From: Chitinophaga pinensis
GTDB lineage: Bacteria > Bacteroidota > Bacteroidia > UBA7662
Length of the DNA: 64,000 nt
Direction of reading: 5' to 3'
NCBI GenBank assembly: GCA_945874665.1
Contig: CAMCHJ010000007.1
Coordinates: 38,550-102,549 of the forward strand
Position numbers and translations under genes: made by a program. Below, in pieces: positions 27,480-35,591 of the stretch (position 1 is its first letter; each line of letters opens with the position of its first letter). The notes under the pieces were generated by a model, which did not search any database, was not told where the DNA came from, and was given only the letters and a program-made list of their open reading frames with translations.

Positions 27480-28253
27480 GTGAATATTAAGGTTAGACCC
27501 AAAAAACAGCTAGGACAACACTTTTTAACCGACCACAACACTGCCAAGCGCATTGCCAATACCCTTACCGGTTATGGCGATTACAAGACGGTTATTGAGG
27601 TTGGGCCAGGCACAGGCATGCTCACCCAATACCTCAAGGAGCATCCTTACCAGCTTATTTTGTCGGAGGTTGACCAAGAAAGCATCGACCACCTCATTGC
27701 AGAAAAAGGCTATTTGAGCTCCGATTTTATCGGTGATTTTTTAAACATCGATCCAGCTTACCTCAGTAAAGAGCAAGTGGCGGTTACGGGCAATTTTCCT
27801 TATAACATCAGTACCCAGATTGTTTTTAAGGTGATAGAACACCGCGATCGGATCCCCGAAATGACCGGTATGTTTCAGAAGGAAGTGGCCCAACGGATTT
27901 GTGCCCTCCATGGCAGCAAGGTGTACGGCATCATCAGCGTGCTTACCCAAGCGTTTTTCCATGCCGAATATTTGTTTACCGTAAACGAAGGCGTTTTTAA
28001 CCCCCCTCCAAAAGTAAAATCGGGTGTGATTCGGCTGCAGCGCTTGCCTTCGAGTCCGAATTGCAAAACCGAAGACCTTTTTCGCGTGGTGAAAACTGCC
28101 TTTAACCAGCGCCGCAAAATGCTCAGCAACGCACTCAAACCAGTGCTGCCCGAGGATTATGTAGATGAAATGAAAATTCTCAGTAAAAGGGCCGAACAGT
28201 TGAGCGTGGCTGATTTTATAGACTTAACCCGCAGCATTTATGGTAGCCACTGA
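27480..28253 (+). CDS. rsmA: 16S rRNA (adenine1518/1519-N6)-dimethyltransferase
   Basis: A 257-residue KsgA/RsmA enzyme that dimethylates two adjacent adenines in helix 45 of 16S rRNA. Signatures are KKQLGQHFL at the N terminus, the SAM motif EVGPGTGMLTQYL (about 39-51) and the catalytic NFPYNIS (about 102-108, N/D-PPY type). The start is GTG; no in-frame ATG lies nearby and a perfect -7 element sits 4 nt upstream, so the mRNA is probably leaderless or nearly so. Its 3' end overlaps the next gene by 14 nt. Confidence 0.93.
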   Translation: MNIKVRPKKQLGQHFLTDHNTAKRIANTLTGYGDYKTVIEVGPGTGMLTQYLKEHPYQLILSEVDQESIDHLIAEKGYLSSDFIGDFLNIDPAYLSKEQVAVTGNFPYNISTQIVFKVIEHRDRIPEMTGMFQKEVAQRICALHGSKVYGIISVLTQAFFHAEYLFTVNEGVFNPPPKVKSGVIRLQRLPSSPNCKTEDLFRVVKTAFNQRRKMLSNALKPVLPEDYVDEMKILSKRAEQLSVADFIDLTRSIYGSH

Positions 28254-29193
28254 GCTTTTTCGCGTATTGATTGTAGACGATGTGCACCCGGTGCTGCTGC
28301 AGCGCCTGGGGTCTCTGCCACAGCTGGTGCTCGATTATCAGCCAGAGATTACCCCTGAGGCCATTGCTACAGTGCTGCCCGCTTATAACGGTCTAGTGAT
28401 ACGCACCAAAACGCAACTCACAGGTACTTTGCTGGCCAGTTGTAGTCATTTGCGCTTTATTGCGCGGGCGGGTGCTGGCCTCGACAACATCGACGAAGGT
28501 GCTGCCCAACAACTTGGAATTAAGCTTTACAACGCCCCTGAAGGCAACCGGCAAGCGGTAGCAGAACATGTGGTAGGCATGCTGCTCAGTTTATTCAACA
28601 ATTTGCGCGAGGGAGATGCGGCCATCAGAAGTGGCCGCTGGGAGCGTGAGGAACACCGTGGCACAGAGCTCAGCGGCAAAACCGTGGGACTCATTGGCTA
28701 CGGCAACAATGGGGAGGCCACGGCGCGCGTACTGCATGGCTTTGGGTGCGAAATACTGGCTTACGATAAATACAAGCGTGGTTTTGGTGGTGAGGGAACG
28801 AAAGAGGTGCCGCTGGAGGCGCTGTTTGAGCGTGCCGATATCCTGAGTTTGCACCTGCCACTTACCAAAGAGAGCCACGGCATGGTGAATGCTGCTTTCC
28901 TTGGTGCCTTTCAAAAACCACTGGTGCTGGTGAACGCGGCTAGGGGCGAAATTGTGCAGCTAGAAGCGGTAGTGGCGGCGCTGGCATCGGGCCAACTCAC
29001 AGGAGCTTGCTTAGATGTGTTAGAAAACGAAAAGCCACAGCTTTGGCAGAAAGACCTCATGGAGCAGCTTTTTGCGCATCCCAGGGTGCTGCTGAGTCCG
29101 CATGTGGCCGGCTGGACTAAAGAATCTTACCGCAAAATTTCAGAAGTGCTGGCCGATAAACTGCTCCTTGACTTTTTCGAAGCGCGCAGTTAA
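28240..29193 (+). CDS. D-isomer-specific 2-hydroxyacid dehydrogenase
   Basis: A 317-residue NAD(P)-dependent dehydrogenase of the SerA/formate-dehydrogenase-like family. The Rossmann motif GLIGYGNNGEA is near 150-160; the substrate-binding Arg is in NAARGEIV (about 230), the Glu near ENEKP (about 263) and the catalytic His in SPHVAGWT (about 287). Compared with 3-phosphoglycerate dehydrogenase it lacks the C-terminal ACT domain. D-3-phosphoglycerate, glyoxylate/hydroxypyruvate or a 2-ketoacid could be the substrate. It overlaps rsmA by 14 nt and must share its transcript; a functional link is not obvious. Confidence 0.85.
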   Translation: MVATELFRVLIVDDVHPVLLQRLGSLPQLVLDYQPEITPEAIATVLPAYNGLVIRTKTQLTGTLLASCSHLRFIARAGAGLDNIDEGAAQQLGIKLYNAPEGNRQAVAEHVVGMLLSLFNNLREGDAAIRSGRWEREEHRGTELSGKTVGLIGYGNNGEATARVLHGFGCEILAYDKYKRGFGGEGTKEVPLEALFERADILSLHLPLTKESHGMVNAAFLGAFQKPLVLVNAARGEIVQLEAVVAALASGQLTGACLDVLENEKPQLWQKDLMEQLFAHPRVLLSPHVAGWTKESYRKISEVLADKLLLDFFEARS

Positions 29194-29196
29194 AAT

Positions 29197-29227
29197 GCAA
29201 GCATACCCGGCTCAAAAGCCTGCTTGC
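29197..29227. terminator. Hairpin between convergent genes
   Basis: GCAAGCA (29197-29203) pairs with TGCTTGC (29221-29227), with an inner stem GGCT-CAAA-AGCC. It lies between the ends of two convergent genes. There is no T-tract, so termination is only inferred. Confidence 0.4.
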
Positions 29228-29251
29228 TAAAGACGATTGATTTCCTATTCC

Positions 29252-30049
29252 TCAATCTACCTTCAACACTTCCACCTCAAACAAAAGCGTGGCATAGGGC
29301 GGAATTAACCCACCACCAGCCCCCTTTGGCCCATACGCCAAGTAAGAAGGAATGATCAACCGGGCTACATCCCCTTCGCGCAACAACGCAATTCCTTCTT
29401 CCCAGCCTTGAATCACTTGGCCTTCCCCCAAAACAAAGGTAAAAGGCTCGTTTCGATCGCGAGAACTATCGAATTTGGTGCCATCAAGCAGGGTTCCAGT
29501 GTAATGCACCGTTATTTTTTTGCCAGAAAGGGCGGCTTTGCCCTTGCCCCCGAGCTTACGCGAGATGAGGAGGCCCGAGTTGCGCGCGGTATCGCTGATG
29601 CCCTGATTAAGCAGAAATTTTTCGAGATCACGGTCCTCGTTACGCACCGCTAACACCCCAATGTGAAACACCATTTCGCTGCCTGGTTTGATGCCCTGAG
29701 GCAATGGCTGGTTGAAGATGCGGTTGTAGACTGAGTCTGCAGAGAGGTAAAAAGTAGCAGAATCACCAGCGCCAAGGAGCACCAGGCCTTCTTCCATGCT
29801 GCCTGTGTAAGCGGGATTAGTAACTTGCAGGTAAACGGGGCGACCATAACTTTTAGAGTCGAAAATGAGCGAGTCGGCGGTTCCGTATTTCATATCGATC
29901 ACCAAAATATCGCCCAAAACGGCCTTTTCTTTGGCTACATTCACGTGCATTTCATATTCTAAACCGTTTGGCGTAACCAAACGGTTGTTTTGAGCTTCTG
30001 GCTTACACGCTGCCAAAAGCAGTAGCCAAGGGAGGAGGTATTTTTTCAT
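29252..30049 (-). CDS. FKBP-type peptidyl-prolyl isomerase lipoprotein
   Basis: A 265-residue envelope PPIase. The lipobox LLLAAC puts the lipidated cysteine at residue 15. The C-terminal half (about 170-265) is a complete FKBP domain with VHYTGTLLDGTKFDSS, GQVIQGWEEGI and the YGPKGAGGGLIPP 80s loop. The N-terminal half (about 25-140) has the outline of a second, degenerate FKBP-like domain lacking these residues. It likely assists folding of outer-membrane or surface proteins. It lies 53 nt after the nrnA-like start region on the same strand and could be cotranscribed. Confidence 0.88.
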   Translation of the reverse strand: MKKYLLPWLLLLAACKPEAQNNRLVTPNGLEYEMHVNVAKEKAVLGDILVIDMKYGTADSLIFDSKSYGRPVYLQVTNPAYTGSMEEGLVLLGAGDSATFYLSADSVYNRIFNQPLPQGIKPGSEMVFHIGVLAVRNEDRDLEKFLLNQGISDTARNSGLLISRKLGGKGKAALSGKKITVHYTGTLLDGTKFDSSRDRNEPFTFVLGEGQVIQGWEEGIALLREGDVARLIIPSYLAYGPKGAGGGLIPPYATLLFEVEVLKVD

Positions 30050-30102
30050 GGGATGCTTGAGCGATTTTTGTGCAATGGGTTACTAAAATACGAAATTCAA
30101 CT

Positions 30103-31122
30103 TCAGGCGAGGAGGTATTGTGGTCCAAAAATCTCCAATGCCTCTAAAAAACGGGCTTCCGTGCGCTCAAGAGAATCGCTGCTTTGTCCACCCGCCGCAT
30201 TAAAATGCCCACCGCCTTCGAACCACTGCCGCGCAAAGGCATTGGCAGGTACCTCGCCTTTGGAGCGAAACGACATCTTCACTGCCTTGGTGCGGTCTAT
30301 GATAAGGGCTGCAAAGCGCATGCCTTGCAGGTTGAGGGCGTAGTTTACCAGCCCTTCTGTTTCGCCGGTATTGAGCTGATATTGCTCCAGTTCCTCGGCC
30401 GATACCATAAAATAAGCGGTGCTGTATTGAGGCAATACGCGTAACTTTTGGCTAAAACAATGGCCCAAAAAGCGCAGTACATTTTCACTCATTTGGTCGT
30501 AAACCGCCTGGTGAATAAACACATGGTTGGCCCCGTGCTCCATCAGCTCGGCCACTAAACGGTGTACCTTGGGCGTGGTGGCAGGAAAACGGAAACTACC
30601 TGTATCGGTCATGATACCCGTATACAAACAACTCGCCACATCGGCATTTACCAAATGTTTAAGCTGGATGGCCTCTAAGAAATCATAAATGAGTTCACAC
30701 GTACTCGAAGCAGCAGTATTGTGGAAAGTGTAGGTTTCAAAACCAGGTGGATCGAGGTGGTGGTCGATCATGACGGTAGGTACACCGCTGTTTAAAATCA
30801 GGTCGCCGAGCTCATTTACCCGCTTGAGATCGTTAAAATCGAGACAAAACACCAACTCAGCTGCAGCGAGGCGCTCAGTGGCACGTGCCGTTTCACGTTC
30901 GAACTCAATCACCGTAGCGTTACCAGCCATCCAATGCAAAAAAGCACCGTAGTCGTTTGGGGTAATTACCTGCACCTCATGCCCCAGCTGTAGCAGGGCG
31001 TTATACAGTCCGAGCGACGAACCCATGGCATCTCCATCGGGTTTGTGGTGCGTAGTGATTACGATGTTGCGTTGTTGCTGCAGTAAAACCTGCAGCTCGT
31101 TGAGTTTGTGCGTATGTAACAT
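30103..31122 (-). CDS. nrnA: DHH/DHHA1 phosphoesterase, NrnA-type
   Basis: A 339-residue member of the bifunctional oligoribonuclease/pAp phosphatase family. DHH-domain motifs are THHKPDGDAMGSS, LDFNDLKR (metal Asp) and MIDHHLDPP (the DHH triplet); the DHHA1 domain ends with GGGHFNAAGG, the substrate-binding loop. It would degrade nanoRNAs and pAp. The frame is open to 31149, but ATG at 31122 is chosen because a perfect TATATTTG element lies 6 nt upstream and overlaps the longer alternative. Confidence 0.9.
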   Translation of the reverse strand: MLHTHKLNELQVLLQQQRNIVITTHHKPDGDAMGSSLGLYNALLQLGHEVQVITPNDYGAFLHWMAGNATVIEFERETARATERLAAAELVFCLDFNDLKRVNELGDLILNSGVPTVMIDHHLDPPGFETYTFHNTAASSTCELIYDFLEAIQLKHLVNADVASCLYTGIMTDTGSFRFPATTPKVHRLVAELMEHGANHVFIHQAVYDQMSENVLRFLGHCFSQKLRVLPQYSTAYFMVSAEELEQYQLNTGETEGLVNYALNLQGMRFAALIIDRTKAVKMSFRSKGEVPANAFARQWFEGGGHFNAAGGQSSDSLERTEARFLEALEIFGPQYLLA

Positions 31123-31128
31123 GATGTG

Positions 31129-31136
31129 CAAATATA
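31129..31136 (-). promoter_or_regulatory. -7 element TATATTTG of nrnA
   Basis: Perfect TAnnTTTG on the minus strand, 6 nt before the chosen ATG at 31122; it rules out the longer start at 31149. Confidence 0.6.
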
Positions 31137-31254
31137 CCCCGCTCTGCACTAGTTCGTGTAGATTTTATGTGGGAATTGCAGACTGCCACCACTTGCAACA
31201 CGCCAATCAGCACGCAATTAGCCCGCTGTATTTCAAAAGTTGGCATCAATCCCC

Positions 31255-31262
31255 TATTTTCG
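31255..31262 (+). promoter_or_regulatory. -7 element TATTTTCG of the FkbM gene
   Basis: TATTTTCG is 16 nt before the ATG at 31279. The same octamer precedes the genes at 37154 and 39752. Confidence 0.5.
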
Positions 31263-31278
31263 TTCGAATTTCACACCC

Positions 31279-32067
31279 ATGCTCGCCAATAACCTATATC
31301 AGTGGTACGCCCGCTTGTTTGCCAAACCTGCTTTGATGTCGTTTCACAGACTGCTGTACCGACTGGCTATCCGCGGTATGGGGATCATGAACAGCGAAAC
31401 TGATGAAATTTCAGGAGAAGCACATTTTGTGCGCTTCTTGAAAAGCAAGAACCCCAAGCTGATACTCGACGTAGGTGCTAACGAAGGTCAATTTGCGCAA
31501 TTGTGTTTGCGACTGACCGAGGCAGAGGTGATTTCATTCGAACCCCACCCCCTCACCTTCAAAAAACTTCTAAAAAACATCCAAAACAACCGCTGGAAAG
31601 GCTTTGAAATGGGCCTAGGCAGTGAAAATGGAGAGCTGGAGCTGTTTGATCACGCGGGACAAGCCGGTTCGCAACACGCCAGTTTTCAGCAAGGGGTATT
31701 TACCGAGGTGCATCAAACTGCCTACGAAACCCACCGGGTGGCAGTAAAAACGCTTGATAGTTTGGCCGCTGACTTTGGCAACACCCACATCGACTTGCTA
31801 AAAATTGATGTAGAAGGATTTGAGCTAGAGGTATTGAAAGGCGCCAAGCAACTGCTGCAAAACAAACGCATTCGGATGATAATGTTTGAGTTTAACAGCA
31901 TGAACATCGCCTCACACGCCAGCTACACCAGCTTTGAAAAGCTGCTCGAAGGCTACGATTTGTACCGACTGATGCCAAATGATTTTTACCCGCTCCAAGG
32001 TGAAAACTTTTTGTTCAAAGAGATATTTGCATTCCAGAACTTGCTGGCCATCCATCGCGACCAATAA
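31279..32067 (+). CDS. FkbM family methyltransferase
   Basis: A 262-residue SAM-dependent O-methyltransferase of the FkbM family. LILDVGANEGQFAQL (motif I) and ISFEPHPLTFKKL (motif II with the ribose-binding acidic residue) are clear, as is LLKIDVEGFELEVLKGA, the family's strongest signature. Members methylate hydroxyls of glycans or polyketides; the substrate here is unknown. The ATG at 31279 is preferred over an upstream TTG because the promoter element lies between them. It is divergent from nrnA. Confidence 0.85.
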   Translation: MLANNLYQWYARLFAKPALMSFHRLLYRLAIRGMGIMNSETDEISGEAHFVRFLKSKNPKLILDVGANEGQFAQLCLRLTEAEVISFEPHPLTFKKLLKNIQNNRWKGFEMGLGSENGELELFDHAGQAGSQHASFQQGVFTEVHQTAYETHRVAVKTLDSLAADFGNTHIDLLKIDVEGFELEVLKGAKQLLQNKRIRMIMFEFNSMNIASHASYTSFEKLLEGYDLYRLMPNDFYPLQGENFLFKEIFAFQNLLAIHRDQ

Positions 32068-32263
32068 CCCCGCCAACCCAAATGAAGCCAGCCAATGAGG
32101 TGATGGCTTGAGCGTCTCCAACAAATCTGCCAAAACAAGGGTGGTTCTTCTAAGCGATTAATGACTACCGTTTCGTTTTTTCTGGGCGGAGAGAAAGAGG
32201 CCATAACGGTATAAGCAAAACCCAAGAAGCTTCCAGCAAGCCAACTTCTGAAGTAGTTATGGT

Positions 32264-32290
32264 CCTTGCTGCTGGATTTCAACAGCAAGG
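32264..32290. repeat. Inverted repeat CCTTGCTG/CAGCAAGG
   Basis: Perfect 8-bp arms (32264-32271 and 32283-32290) with an 11-nt loop, midway between the FkbM gene and the ABC operon. It is weakly terminator-like but without a T-tract. The rest of this 289-bp intergenic stretch (32068-32356) shows no gene. Confidence 0.45.
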
Positions 32291-32342
32291 CTCACCTAGT
32301 TTTATTAACGCTATTTATCAATTAGATTTTCAGAGAACCTCT

Positions 32343-32350
32343 TAAATTTA
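32343..32350 (+). promoter_or_regulatory. -7-like element TAAATTTA of the ABC exporter operon
   Basis: TAAATTTA (one mismatch to TAnnTTTG) lies 6 nt before the ATG at 32357. Confidence 0.4.
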
Positions 32351-32356
32351 CCACCC

Positions 32357-33274
32357 ATGAGCAACCAAGAACCTTTTTTATCGGTGCAGCAGGTGGTTAA
32401 GCGCTACCAAAAGCACACTGCGCTCAACGGGGTGAGTTTCGATATCCCCCAAGGAGCCATTTTTGGCTTGCTGGGCCCGAATGGCGCAGGCAAAACCACC
32501 CTCATCCGCATCATTAACCAAATTATTGGTCCTGATGAAGGCCAAATCCTCCTCAACGGCCAACCCTTGCGCCAAGCCGATGTGCGGCGTATTGGCTATT
32601 TGCCCGAGGAACGCGGCTTGTACAAGAAAATGAAAATTGGCGAGCAGGCGCTGTATTTGGCGCGTTTGCGAGGACTCACCCAAGCCGAAGCCCGAGAGCG
32701 GGTGAAGTATTGGTTCGAGAAGTTTGAAATCCAAAGCTGGTACCATAAAAAGGTGGAAGAGCTTTCCAAAGGCATGCAACAAAAAGTACAGTTTGTGTGT
32801 ACCGTGCTGCACAGGCCTGAGCTCATCATCCTCGATGAGCCCTTTTCGGGCTTCGACCCCATCAATGCCGAGCTGCTTAAACAAGAAATTTTGTATTTGC
32901 GCGACGAAGGGGCCACCATCATTTTTAGCACACACCGCATGGAGTCGGTAGAGGAGCTTTGCGAGCGCATTGCCCTCATCAACCAAGCACAAGTAGTGCT
33001 CGAAGGCAATACCCGCGACATCAAGCGGCAGTTTAGCACCAACAGCTATTTGCTGCGCTACGAAGGCGAGTTGCCAGCACTCAGCGAGCAGTTTGAAGTT
33101 ACACACAGCCAGTCGCAGCTCGGCATGAACGAAAGCATGATTACCATCCACCAGGGCAACGCAAACCACTTGCTACAGCAAGTAATGGGCAGCGTAACCG
33201 TGCATACTTTGGAAGAACAAATTCCTTCCTTCAACGAAATTTTCATCCGTACCGTTAAAAACCAAGGGGCATGA
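32357..33274 (+). CDS. ABC transporter ATP-binding protein (NatA-like)
   Basis: A 305-residue ABC ATPase. Walker A GPNGAGKTT lies at about 39-47, the signature is the variant LSKGMQQK (about 134), Walker B is LIILDEPFSGFDP (about 154-166) and the switch histidine is in STHRM. The C-terminal extension (about 225-305) matches the DUF4162 type found in NatA-like exporters. It energises the permease encoded next, whose ATG overlaps its stop (ATGA). Sodium or drug export is the usual guess for this pair. Confidence 0.9.
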   Translation: MSNQEPFLSVQQVVKRYQKHTALNGVSFDIPQGAIFGLLGPNGAGKTTLIRIINQIIGPDEGQILLNGQPLRQADVRRIGYLPEERGLYKKMKIGEQALYLARLRGLTQAEARERVKYWFEKFEIQSWYHKKVEELSKGMQQKVQFVCTVLHRPELIILDEPFSGFDPINAELLKQEILYLRDEGATIIFSTHRMESVEELCERIALINQAQVVLEGNTRDIKRQFSTNSYLLRYEGELPALSEQFEVTHSQSQLGMNESMITIHQGNANHLLQQVMGSVTVHTLEEQIPSFNEIFIRTVKNQGA

Positions 33275-34602
33275 GCAAGGTAGGTATCATCATTGAGCGG
33301 GAATTTATGACCCGCGTAAAAAACAAACAATTTATCATTTTAACGCTGCTCGGGCCGCTGCTCATTTCATTGGTGGTGATTGTGCCGCTGTTGATTGGCA
33401 TGTTTAACGACGACAACCAAACCATTTGGGTGGATGACCAGTCGGGCTTGTTTGTAAACGAGTTTCAAAGCACCACCGGCCTCACCTTTTTGCCTTTGGA
33501 AGCAGGCGGTGTAGATTGGCAAGACTCCCTGAAAAATGCCGAAAACACCGGTATGTTAGTGATACCGGAGCAGTTCGACCTCTACAAGCCAGAGGGTTTT
33601 ACGTATTATTCTACCAATCCGCTGGGTGTGGGTGCCAAAGACAATATCACGTCCACCATCCGCAACCGCATTGAAGCCATTAAATTGCAGGAATCGGGCT
33701 TGAGCAAGAGCTTTATCGACTCGCTCAAGAGCAAAGTGAGCATCGAAACCTTCAAACTCACCGAAACCGGGGTGGAAAACAGCAGCACCAATGCCTCCAC
33801 GGGCTTGGGTTTTGCGGGTGCCTTTGTGATGTATTTGTTCATTTTTATTTACGGCACCATGGTGCTGCGCGGGGTGGTCGAAGAAAAATCGAATCGCATC
33901 ATGGAAGTGATGGTTTCGTCGGTGCGGCCGTTTGAAATGATGTTGGGTAAAATTTTGGGGATTGCCGCGGTAGGACTGCTGCAATTTACCCTTTGGATTT
34001 TGCTCAGTTTTGGCATTATTACGGTGGCGCAGTCGGCCTTGAGTCCTGATACCCAGCAAGAAATTGTAGCCGCCAATGCCGAAACCCGCGGAGTGGGTAT
34101 GCTCGACCCAGAGGTGCAGGCCGAGGTGGCGGCTTCGCAAGAAGACATGGGCCTTTCGTTTATCGACGAGCTCAAAACCGTAAACCTGCCCTATTTCGTG
34201 GGCATGTTTTTGTTTTACTTCCTCACCGGCTACCTGCTGTACGCGGCTTTATTTGCGGCGGTAGGCTCGGCGGTCGACAACGAAACCGACACCCAGCAAC
34301 TGCTCTTTCCCATCACCGTGCCCATCATCATCGCCATCATTGTGGCGCAGATGGTGATACAAAACCCCACCTCGGGCGTGGCCTTTTGGTTTAGCATGAT
34401 ACCACTCACGGCACCTATTGTGATGATTGTGCGCATTCCCTTTGGCGTACCCGGCTGGGAGCTGGCTCTTTCAATGGTGTTGATGATTGGCGGCTTTTTG
34501 TTTACCACCTGGATTGCCGCGCGCATTTACCGGATTGGCGTACTCATGTACGGCAAAAAAGTGAGTTTGAAAGAAATCGGCAAGTGGCTGTTTTACCGTT
34601 GA
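33271..34602 (+). CDS. ABC-2 type permease (NatB-like)
   Basis: A 443-residue membrane protein: one N-terminal helix (about 24-46), a long extracytoplasmic domain (about 50-180), then about five helices. This is the ABC2_membrane_3/NatB layout. The conserved stretch VLRGVVEEKSNRIMEVMVSSVRP marks the cytoplasmic coupling loop. It partners the ATPase upstream and overlaps the next gene, a phosphatase, by 19 nt. Confidence 0.88.
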   Translation: MSKVGIIIEREFMTRVKNKQFIILTLLGPLLISLVVIVPLLIGMFNDDNQTIWVDDQSGLFVNEFQSTTGLTFLPLEAGGVDWQDSLKNAENTGMLVIPEQFDLYKPEGFTYYSTNPLGVGAKDNITSTIRNRIEAIKLQESGLSKSFIDSLKSKVSIETFKLTETGVENSSTNASTGLGFAGAFVMYLFIFIYGTMVLRGVVEEKSNRIMEVMVSSVRPFEMMLGKILGIAAVGLLQFTLWILLSFGIITVAQSALSPDTQQEIVAANAETRGVGMLDPEVQAEVAASQEDMGLSFIDELKTVNLPYFVGMFLFYFLTGYLLYAALFAAVGSAVDNETDTQQLLFPITVPIIIAIIVAQMVIQNPTSGVAFWFSMIPLTAPIVMIVRIPFGVPGWELALSMVLMIGGFLFTTWIAARIYRIGVLMYGKKVSLKEIGKWLFYR

Positions 34603-35513
34603 TCGGGGCGGTCATTGATTTAGGCACCAATACCTTTAACCTGGCCGTGGGCGAGCGGTCGGCGGCAGGTTTGCAGCTGCTCCACACCCACTCTCTGCCA
34701 GTGGGCTTGGGCAAAGGCGGCATCCAGCGCGGACTCATCACCTCTGAAGCCCAGATGCGGGCCTTGGATGCCCTGCAGCAATTGCAGCAGCAAGCCTTGG
34801 CACAGGGAGCAACCCAGTTGGTGGCCATTGGCACTTCGGCCCTGCGCAACGCCAGCAATGCTGGGGAGTTGGTGGCCGCGGCACAAGCGCAGCTCGACTT
34901 ACCCCTGCGCATCATAGACGGTCTCACCGAAGCAGATTACATTTGGCAAGGCGTACGCCACAGTGGCGCTTTAAGCGATCAGCCTAGTTTAGTGGTCGAT
35001 ATTGGCGGCGGCAGCGTAGAGTTTTTGTACGCCACCCGCAGCCAAGTGCTCTGGAAAAGCAGTCTCGAAATCGGCATTGCCCGGCTCGGCGAGTTGTACC
35101 CGCTCACCGACCCGCTCCTGCCCCAAACCCTCGCCCAAAGCGAAACCTGGCTAAGAGAGCGGCTGCACCCGGTCATCGACCTCATTCGCAGCGAGCGCAT
35201 CGCGCAACTGTGCGGCTCGGCGGGTTCTTTTGATGTTTTGATAGATTTGGAAGCGGCCGCCCAAGGCTTTACACCTGCCCGTTACAACCCCTTGCCCCTC
35301 GATCGTTTTATGCATTGGCATGAGCGGCTGCTTACCAGCGATCGTGCCCAGCGCAAAGCCCTGCCCGGCATGAAACCCAACCGGAAAGAGATGATTGTGT
35401 ATGCCCTGCTGCTCATTCGCCTGCTCACCGATGCCATCCAGCCGGAGTATATACAATGCGCTTCCTGGTCGCTGCGCGAAGGGGCTTTGGCGGAGTTGGT
35501 GGGGATAGGTTAA
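34584..35513 (+). CDS. Ppx/GppA family exopolyphosphatase
   Basis: A 309-residue single-domain member of the ASKHA-fold Ppx/GppA family. GAVIDLGTNTFNLAVGE (about 8-24) is the first phosphate-binding loop and VDIGGGSVEFLY (about 137) the second. Full-length Ppx proteins carry an extra C-terminal HD-like domain that is absent here, which is common in Bacteroidota. It hydrolyses polyphosphate and/or pppGpp. The likely start is GTG at 34584, 19 nt inside the permease gene; a TTG five codons later is possible. It is third in the ABC operon. Confidence 0.85.
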   Translation: MAVLPLIGAVIDLGTNTFNLAVGERSAAGLQLLHTHSLPVGLGKGGIQRGLITSEAQMRALDALQQLQQQALAQGATQLVAIGTSALRNASNAGELVAAAQAQLDLPLRIIDGLTEADYIWQGVRHSGALSDQPSLVVDIGGGSVEFLYATRSQVLWKSSLEIGIARLGELYPLTDPLLPQTLAQSETWLRERLHPVIDLIRSERIAQLCGSAGSFDVLIDLEAAAQGFTPARYNPLPLDRFMHWHERLLTSDRAQRKALPGMKPNRKEMIVYALLLIRLLTDAIQPEYIQCASWSLREGALAELVGIG

Positions 35514-35591
35514 TGCGGATGGGGTTGCCGTAACGAGGTGGTGCTCTTTTTTCAGATTTACTAAACTTACCCAGCGCTGATTTTTGGCAGC

